Source of the DNA: Hyphomonas sp. CY54-11-8
Lineage (GTDB): Bacteria; Pseudomonadota; Alphaproteobacteria; Caulobacterales; Hyphomonadaceae
Assembly: GCF_000682735.1 (NCBI RefSeq)
Contig: NZ_AWFD01000006.1
Span: 1-64,000 of the forward strand
Length of the DNA: 64,000 nt
Direction of reading: 5' to 3'
The translations under genes and the position numbers were made by a program. Shown one piece after another: positions 61,385-64,000 of this stretch (its first letter is position 1; each line of letters begins with the position of its first letter). The notes beneath the pieces are model-generated. The model saw nothing but the letters and a program-made list of their open reading frames with translations, was not told the DNA's origin and did not search any database.

Positions 61385-62419
61385 TCATGTATCGAGCATA
61401 TCCCACTCGTCGCCCAGCACCCATCTGAGCGCAGACAGTTTGCCGTTGATCATGCCCCATTCGAAGTCATCCCAAGGACCGATATTGTCTTCGCCAAGCT
61501 CGTCCTCAGTTCTCTTGGCGGCGGCGAGTGCGCCTTCCCATGTCGAATCCAGGATTTGATCCGCTCGGTATGTCGTCCGATCGTACTCAGCCTCCGGCAC
61601 AATCTTGATTTTTCCTTTGTCGATAGCGACCCGCCTGTTCCAATGGCGATTGTACCAGACTTGCAGATAGAGAAAGTGTTCCGCGTCGACAATTTCGGAC
61701 AATCGTCGGGATTCATCCCAGCCTTGAAATTCAAGATCGTGATTGGGAAGAAGATCCTCGTCAATCGAGGCAAGAAGGTCCGGCAGCGACAGCCAATAAG
61801 TGGATTTTTCATCCGAGAAAAGATCAGCCAGATCGGGATGTGGTTGGCGGCGGTCGGTGTTCACTGCGCTGAAATCTCGATAATTGTGCGTGACCAGTGC
61901 GAACTGATTCTTCTTGCCAGTGTCACCGCCGATAAGATCGGCATATGCCTCAATGATCAGGGCGTCGGGGGCGGAGTTCTTGTCCCGGTGAAACGGCGCG
62001 CGTTTGGTCAAAGCGCGGGTCGTTACACGCATCATTTGCTGCTCGGTTTGCGGAGAGGCAGGAGCCGCAGCTAGTAAGGCTTCAATCCTCTCAATGACGC
62101 GTGTGACATCTTGCGAGTCGACTTTGATCCTCCGATCAACTTCCGATAGCGCGCCTAATGCGGCTTCCTTGTCAGGATCATCGGATAACGCTTGGACGGC
62201 CTGTCGAACTAATTGGAAATGAGATCTAAGGCTTTGTTGAGCGGCGCCAAGAACACGGATTTTGTTTCGCTCAAACTCCGTGCGGACAATATCGGGGACT
62301 GCCAGAACGACATCGCCGCCCTTGGTCAATTCTTCGAGCGCCGTAACAACAGGTAGGTTACGTGCGTCTTTCGCCAAGTCGAGCCAGACACTGGTATCGA
62401 TCAGAATATGATAAGTCAT
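61385..62419 (-). CDS. PIN-like (DUF4935-type) nuclease domain protein
   Basis: A 344-residue protein with a PIN-like fold at the N-terminus: ILIDTSVWLDLAKD (first Asp), PDIVRTEFERNK (Glu), then DALIIEAYADLI and ALVTHNYRDFS (C-terminal Asp residues). The remaining 140 residues (WLSLPDLLASIDEDLL...) are not recognised. DUF4935-type proteins are candidate RNases in defence or toxin settings. ATG 62419 with GGAGAG upstream is preferred. A divergent gene of unknown function starts 94 bp away; the two may be a pair. Confidence 0.7.
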   Translation of the reverse strand: MTYHILIDTSVWLDLAKDARNLPVVTALEELTKGGDVVLAVPDIVRTEFERNKIRVLGAAQQSLRSHFQLVRQAVQALSDDPDKEAALGALSEVDRRIKVDSQDVTRVIERIEALLAAAPASPQTEQQMMRVTTRALTKRAPFHRDKNSAPDALIIEAYADLIGGDTGKKNQFALVTHNYRDFSAVNTDRRQPHPDLADLFSDEKSTYWLSLPDLLASIDEDLLPNHDLEFQGWDESRRLSEIVDAEHFLYLQVWYNRHWNRRVAIDKGKIKIVPEAEYDRTTYRADQILDSTWEGALAAAKRTEDELGEDNIGPWDDFEWGMINGKLSALRWVLGDEWDMLDT

Positions 62420-62513
62420 AGGAAAATTCTCTCCAGTCGCCACTAATCATATAGCCGTTCTTGCCGAAACGCTGGGCTTTTCCTTTTTATCAAACCCCGT
62501 TTCAATAGGCGCC

Positions 62514-63134
62514 ATGGATAATCCATATTGGTCATCGGAAAATCGCGCCCATCATGTGAATCGTGATGCGATCAGAGCTATCTGTTTTGATCTTCTCAAC
62601 GTGTTCGGCGGGTCGAAAACGCTTGCCGACGAAATGATGGCTCTTGAAGCCGAAGCCATTGAGCTTGGCGAAGCCATTGATCTCGCAGCCTCCAGGCTTT
62701 GGGCGCTTCAGACCGAATTCGCCGAACGCGCAATATCAGAACGCCTGCTTCAGCTTGCGCTCCTTACGCGAACCTATGACGACATCCTGCGTAACTCATC
62801 GTCTGCGCAAGCCTATGGCGCTCACGCCAATGCAACACGGGGGCTGGATGAAATTGGCCATCTGGAAGGCCGCGACTTTGATCTTCGCGAGGCCTGCAAC
62901 AAGATTGTACATGCTCTAATTATTCGCCCCCTATACGAAGACGTTGATCCATATGTGGTTGAAGGGCAGGGGGAGGTTCAACGCTTCTGGTATTTGACTG
63001 GAGAGATCGAACTCTCGGGCCGATGGCGGAACGCCGACTGGGAGGCGGTTTTACATGTGCAACCCTTTGTGGAGACTGTCCTTGACCGGATTGAATTTGG
63101 CGATCCACCGGCACCTGGCGATCAGGTCGAATAA
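62514..63134 (+). CDS. Uncharacterised helical protein with a HEPN-like motif
   Basis: A 206-residue, mostly helical protein. The segment FDLREACNKIVHALIIRPLYEDV resembles the NKIxH/RxxxxxxH motif of HEPN-like RNases, though Arg-to-His spacing is longer than usual. It also has an Asp/Glu-rich start and a Trp-containing C-terminal beta region (VQRFWYLTGEIELSGRW). No named family is certain. It is divergent from the PIN-like gene and convergent with the integrase gene, whose end it overlaps by 13 bp. A cargo or immunity role is possible. Confidence 0.55.
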   Translation: MDNPYWSSENRAHHVNRDAIRAICFDLLNVFGGSKTLADEMMALEAEAIELGEAIDLAASRLWALQTEFAERAISERLLQLALLTRTYDDILRNSSSAQAYGAHANATRGLDEIGHLEGRDFDLREACNKIVHALIIRPLYEDVDPYVVEGQGEVQRFWYLTGEIELSGRWRNADWEAVLHVQPFVETVLDRIEFGDPPAPGDQVE

Positions 63135-64000
63135 GTAGTTTTGCCGCTAATGATCCGGCGGCGCTCAGCTCGAATGCGATCTTGAGCGGCCCGAATGCGT
63201 TCCTCTTCGGGGTGAATATACCGCATATACATCTGCACCGTCTTGTGTCCCGTCATGGTCATGCCGGTTCGCACATTGCTGACTGCGTTGGCAATGTCGG
63301 TTGCGGCGCGATGTCGGACATGGTGTGTGCCGCAATGCGCGACCCCTGCGAGAACGAGAATGCGTTTCCAGCCGCTTGAGTAATAGGTTTCTCTACTGAG
63401 CGGGCGGTCCTGATCGGTTACAGCCGGGCAGACAAAGGGGGACTTGTCGCGAGAGGGCGCTTCTTGAAGCAATTCGATGGTGGGGGCGTCCATGAATTTC
63501 TCCATGCCGCCGGTCTTACTGTCCGGCCAGCGAATGAGACGCCGTTCGAAATCCACCCATGACCATTCAAGCAGCAGGATTTCATTGATGCGCGCGGCAA
63601 ATGCAAACTGCAGGCGACAGGCGAGAAGATAGACTGGCTCCATCAGACGTTCGGCCTCGGCCTTCTCCATCGCGTCAAAGATAGCCTTTACTTCGCTATC
63701 GGTGAGGAGCCGTGTTTTGGGCTGTGTCTTGAACATTTTCACGAGCCGGCACGGGTTGGTGCCTTCCTCCCGCAGGCCCCAAAGCTCGGCGCAATTGAAC
63801 ATCTTCTTGAGCATGGCGAGGGTGCGGTTAGCCTGCGTCGGCGCGTAAGCATTGTCTTTCATGAACTTGATGATGTCAGACCGGCTGACTTCAGTGACGG
63901 CCTTCGCGCCGAGGTTAGGCAGAACCCGTTGGGCGATCTGCTGGCGATACCCTTTGGTCGTACTCGGCTTGTTGAAGAGCTCAGAGTGATCACGGATGAA
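63122..64000 (-). CDS. Tyrosine recombinase/integrase, N-terminus beyond window
   Basis: The visible 292 residues form most of a phage/ICE-type integrase. The frame stays open to the window edge, so the N-terminus lies outside. A SAM-like core-binding domain (TEVSRSDIIKFMKDNAYAPTQANRTLAMLKKMFN) precedes the catalytic domain, which has the Arg in FAARINEILLLEW, HxxR in THHVRHRAATDI, and His/Tyr in MTGHKTVQMYMRYIHP, so the active-site residues are intact. It is the probable integrase of the element bounded on the left by the tRNA-Leu junction at 18155. Confidence 0.92.
   Translation of the reverse strand, partial: FIRDHSELFNKPSTTKGYRQQIAQRVLPNLGAKAVTEVSRSDIIKFMKDNAYAPTQANRTLAMLKKMFNCAELWGLREEGTNPCRLVKMFKTQPKTRLLTDSEVKAIFDAMEKAEAERLMEPVYLLACRLQFAFAARINEILLLEWSWVDFERRLIRWPDSKTGGMEKFMDAPTIELLQEAPSRDKSPFVCPAVTDQDRPLSRETYYSSGWKRILVLAGVAHCGTHHVRHRAATDIANAVSNVRTGMTMTGHKTVQMYMRYIHPEEERIRAAQDRIRAERRRIISGKTTYST

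Overview
The window comes from an alphaproteobacterium, most likely a marine Hyphomonadaceae-like lineage. This is inferred from the high GC, gene neighbourhoods such as thrB-rnhA, and the protein families; no marker gene fixes the genus. It has two parts joined at about 18.16 kb.

Left part (1-18.15 kb): ordinary chromosome. It holds a partial selD divergent from the tRNA 2-selenouridine synthase gene, a phospholipid cluster (CDP-alcohol transferase, CdsA-like, PlsC), thrB and rnhA with two membrane genes between them, two tandem MFS transporters, a decayed radC, a cupin lipoprotein, map, osmC, a serine hydrolase, a CinA-type MoCF-binding protein, and an enoyl-CoA hydratase/thiolase pair.

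Right part (about 18.16 kb to beyond the end): an integrative and conjugative element (ICE). Its left junction is visible as the 5' half of a host tRNA-Leu(UAA) that switches, inside the anticodon arm, to a non-matching 3' half. The element carries its own complete tRNA-Leu(UAA), split by a 234-nt cyanobacterial-type (IC3-like) group I intron, which could replace the broken host copy. The truncated tyrosine recombinase gene at the right edge is the probable integrase. The conjugation core comprises ArdC-like, ParB-like, DUF736, DUF2285-like, AlpA-like, TraF protease, VirD2-like relaxase, TraG, a ribbon-helix-helix protein and trbBCDEJLFGI.

The cargo sits in three blocks. (1) 18.7-23.4 kb: a four-gene operon hipB-hipA-gajA-gajB, combining a HipBA toxin-antitoxin pair with a Gabija-type OLD nuclease/UvrD helicase pair, preceded by three 18-bp palindromes spaced exactly 27 bp apart. 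(2) 23.9-30.8 kb: FecI sigma factor, FecR, a TonB-dependent receptor and an Atxe2-like lasso-peptide isopeptidase, without lasso biosynthesis genes. (3) 42.36-51.57 kb: a cassette inserted between the traG/RHH genes and trbB, a place where these genes are normally adjacent. One arm encodes an XRE repressor, an ImmA/IrrE peptidase and an ExoI-like exonuclease. The divergent arm encodes a triple ubiquitin-like/E2 fusion, a JAB/E1 fusion, a DUF6527 protein and an SbcD/SbcC-like pair. The promoter region between the arms carries six copies of AGCACA/TGTGCT or close variants. The E1 has Ser where relatives usually have the catalytic Cys. This cassette is the best candidate for an under-described system: a ubiquitin-like conjugation pathway, probably released by a DNA-damage-type switch and linked to DNA-end-processing nucleases.
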